Below are positions 63,592-64,000 of a DNA stretch of 64,000 nt, one piece after another. Within the stretch, counting starts at the first letter, position 1. Every line of letters begins with the position of its first letter. A program made the translations under genes and the position numbers. This stretch comes from JAGVSR01 sp963750715 (GTDB taxonomy: Bacteria; Pseudomonadota; Alphaproteobacteria; Rhizobiales; Hyphomicrobiaceae): positions 117,668 to 181,667 of the forward strand of contig CAVVRP010000011.1 in assembly GCA_963750715.1 (NCBI GenBank), read 5' to 3'. The notes beneath the pieces were generated by a model. The model did not search any database. It saw nothing but the letters and a program-made list of their open reading frames with translations, and was not told the origin of the DNA.

Positions 63592-63606
63592 CGGCGGTAA
63601 CCGCCG
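63592..63606. promoter_or_regulatory. 15-base palindrome upstream of the desaturase gene
   Basis: CGGCGGT-A-ACCGCCG is a perfect 7+7 inverted repeat 65 bases before the desaturase start, between this gene and the ferredoxin gene. Operator or RNA hairpin; not assignable. Confidence 0.35.
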
Positions 63607-63688
63607 CTAAACTTCCGGTTTGGGTGCCGGAGTCGCCGACGCGTCCGCTTCTAATCCGCTAGTCGATCGTATTGGCAAGCGTGGCGGC

Positions 63689-63865
63689 TTAGCGTGATGC
63701 TCGGACGTCCTTGCGGATTCGCTTGATGGTCGCCGCGCACTGGCCGCACTGCGCTCGGCAGCCGAGGCAGGCGTAGATTTGACTTAGCCTAGCGGGGCAT
63801 GGCTCGCTGAGGACCGCGGCGGCGATCTGCTTGTCGCTGAGCACATTGCACGAGCACACGATCAT
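63689..63865 (-). CDS. bfd: Bacterioferritin-associated ferredoxin-like [2Fe-2S] protein
   Basis: This 58-codon gene reads MIVCSCNVLSDKQIAAAVLS, then YACLGCRAQCGQCAATIKRI and ends RKDVRASR. Cysteines 4 and 6 (CxC) and 40 and 43 (CxxC) have the spacing of Bfd, the ferredoxin that reduces and mobilises iron from bacterioferritin. GGGAG lies nine bases before the ATG. No bacterioferritin gene is in the window, though it could lie beyond 64 kb. Confidence 0.88.
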   Translation of the reverse strand: MIVCSCNVLSDKQIAAAVLSEPCPARLSQIYACLGCRAQCGQCAATIKRIRKDVRASR

Positions 63866-64000
63866 CCGATATCACTCCCATCTTCGACCCACCTGCTTCC
63901 GGATCGCGGATGGAGTATGAATGGAGCGCGCGCGCGGCGCTGTTTCGCTGGACACAGGTTTGACTTTCGAATTCACGAGCGCTGGTGAGGCGCATGGCGA

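Overview
The window looks like an accessory, heavily rearranged stretch of an alphaproteobacterial chromosome, most likely from the Hyphomicrobiales (Rhizobiales), possibly near Bradyrhizobiaceae. The clues are an Omp31-type surface barrel protein, a DUF5681 protein, a phasin-like protein, a tandem pair of FNR/FixK-type boxes, and EgtB/EgtD and GH3 proteins of the kind found in soil and plant-associated bacteria. This placement is inferred from protein character only. Two things stand out across the window. It is a graveyard of gene fragments (three IS6-family pieces, IS1182, serine recombinase, AAA ATPase, methyltransferase, arylsulfatase, P-type ATPase, transglutaminase and others). It also holds many otherwise intact genes broken by single-base frameshifts, which means either real decay or indel errors in the assembly.

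Layout. 0-2 kb: mobile-element debris and a striking higher-order tandem repeat (about 50-bp units arranged in 200-bp blocks). 2-9 kb: an arsR/SRPBCC pair, then a TetR repressor divergent from an oxidoreductase, two alpha/beta hydrolases and an Old Yellow Enzyme flavoprotein, resembling an electrophile or xenobiotic response cluster with visible twin operators. 9-13 kb: a SulP anion transporter bracketed by two copies of the same hydrolase C-terminal fragment. 13-16.6 kb: 3-hydroxybutyrate dehydrogenase with an attenuator-like terminator in its leader, a divergent LysR regulator, and two peroxiredoxin-like genes, one broken. 16.7-20.5 kb: ergothioneine genes egtD and egtB, divergent from a flavin disulfide reductase. 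20.8-24.3 kb: two inverted copies of a small secreted two-cysteine protein flanking a large secreted metalloprotease-fasciclin fusion. 24.6-28.9 kb: GST, PPOX, DUF1348, YHS and LysR genes. 29-31.4 kb: an ABC importer with fused permease and binding domains, the architecture of the ergothioneine transporter EgtUV. 31.6-36.7 kb: a fragmented YdeP-type molybdoenzyme, then lemA and a frameshifted htpX-like gene. 36.8 kb: the 3' end of a class II (Ser-like) tRNA, a probable integration scar. 37-41 kb: an ABC export operon with an AttH-type lipocalin protein and a frameshifted permease. 42.4-55.5 kb: a 12-kb block bounded by two direct copies of a truncated DNA methyltransferase, holding GH3, small secreted proteins, a phasin-like protein, a two-subunit CoA-transferase, a DUF3047 protein behind tandem FNR/FixK boxes, a di-heme cytochrome c, an outer-membrane barrel and an L,D-transpeptidase. 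55.5-64 kb: a SulP transporter coupled to a truncated second SulP, DUF5681, radical SAM, IS1182 and IS6 fragments, a cyclic-nucleotide-binding protein, a membrane fatty-acid desaturase and a bacterioferritin-associated ferredoxin.

How the genes may work together (inference): the recurring theme is redox and thiol stress handling (ergothioneine synthesis and possible uptake, disulfide reductase, peroxiredoxins, GST, Old Yellow Enzyme), together with polyhydroxybutyrate or ketone-body metabolism (3-hydroxybutyrate dehydrogenase, CoA-transferase, phasin-like protein). A nearly identical inverted-repeat motif (ATAGC-N5-GCTAT) occurs upstream of the LysR/hydroxybutyrate dehydrogenase pair and again upstream of one small secreted protein, and could connect these loci.
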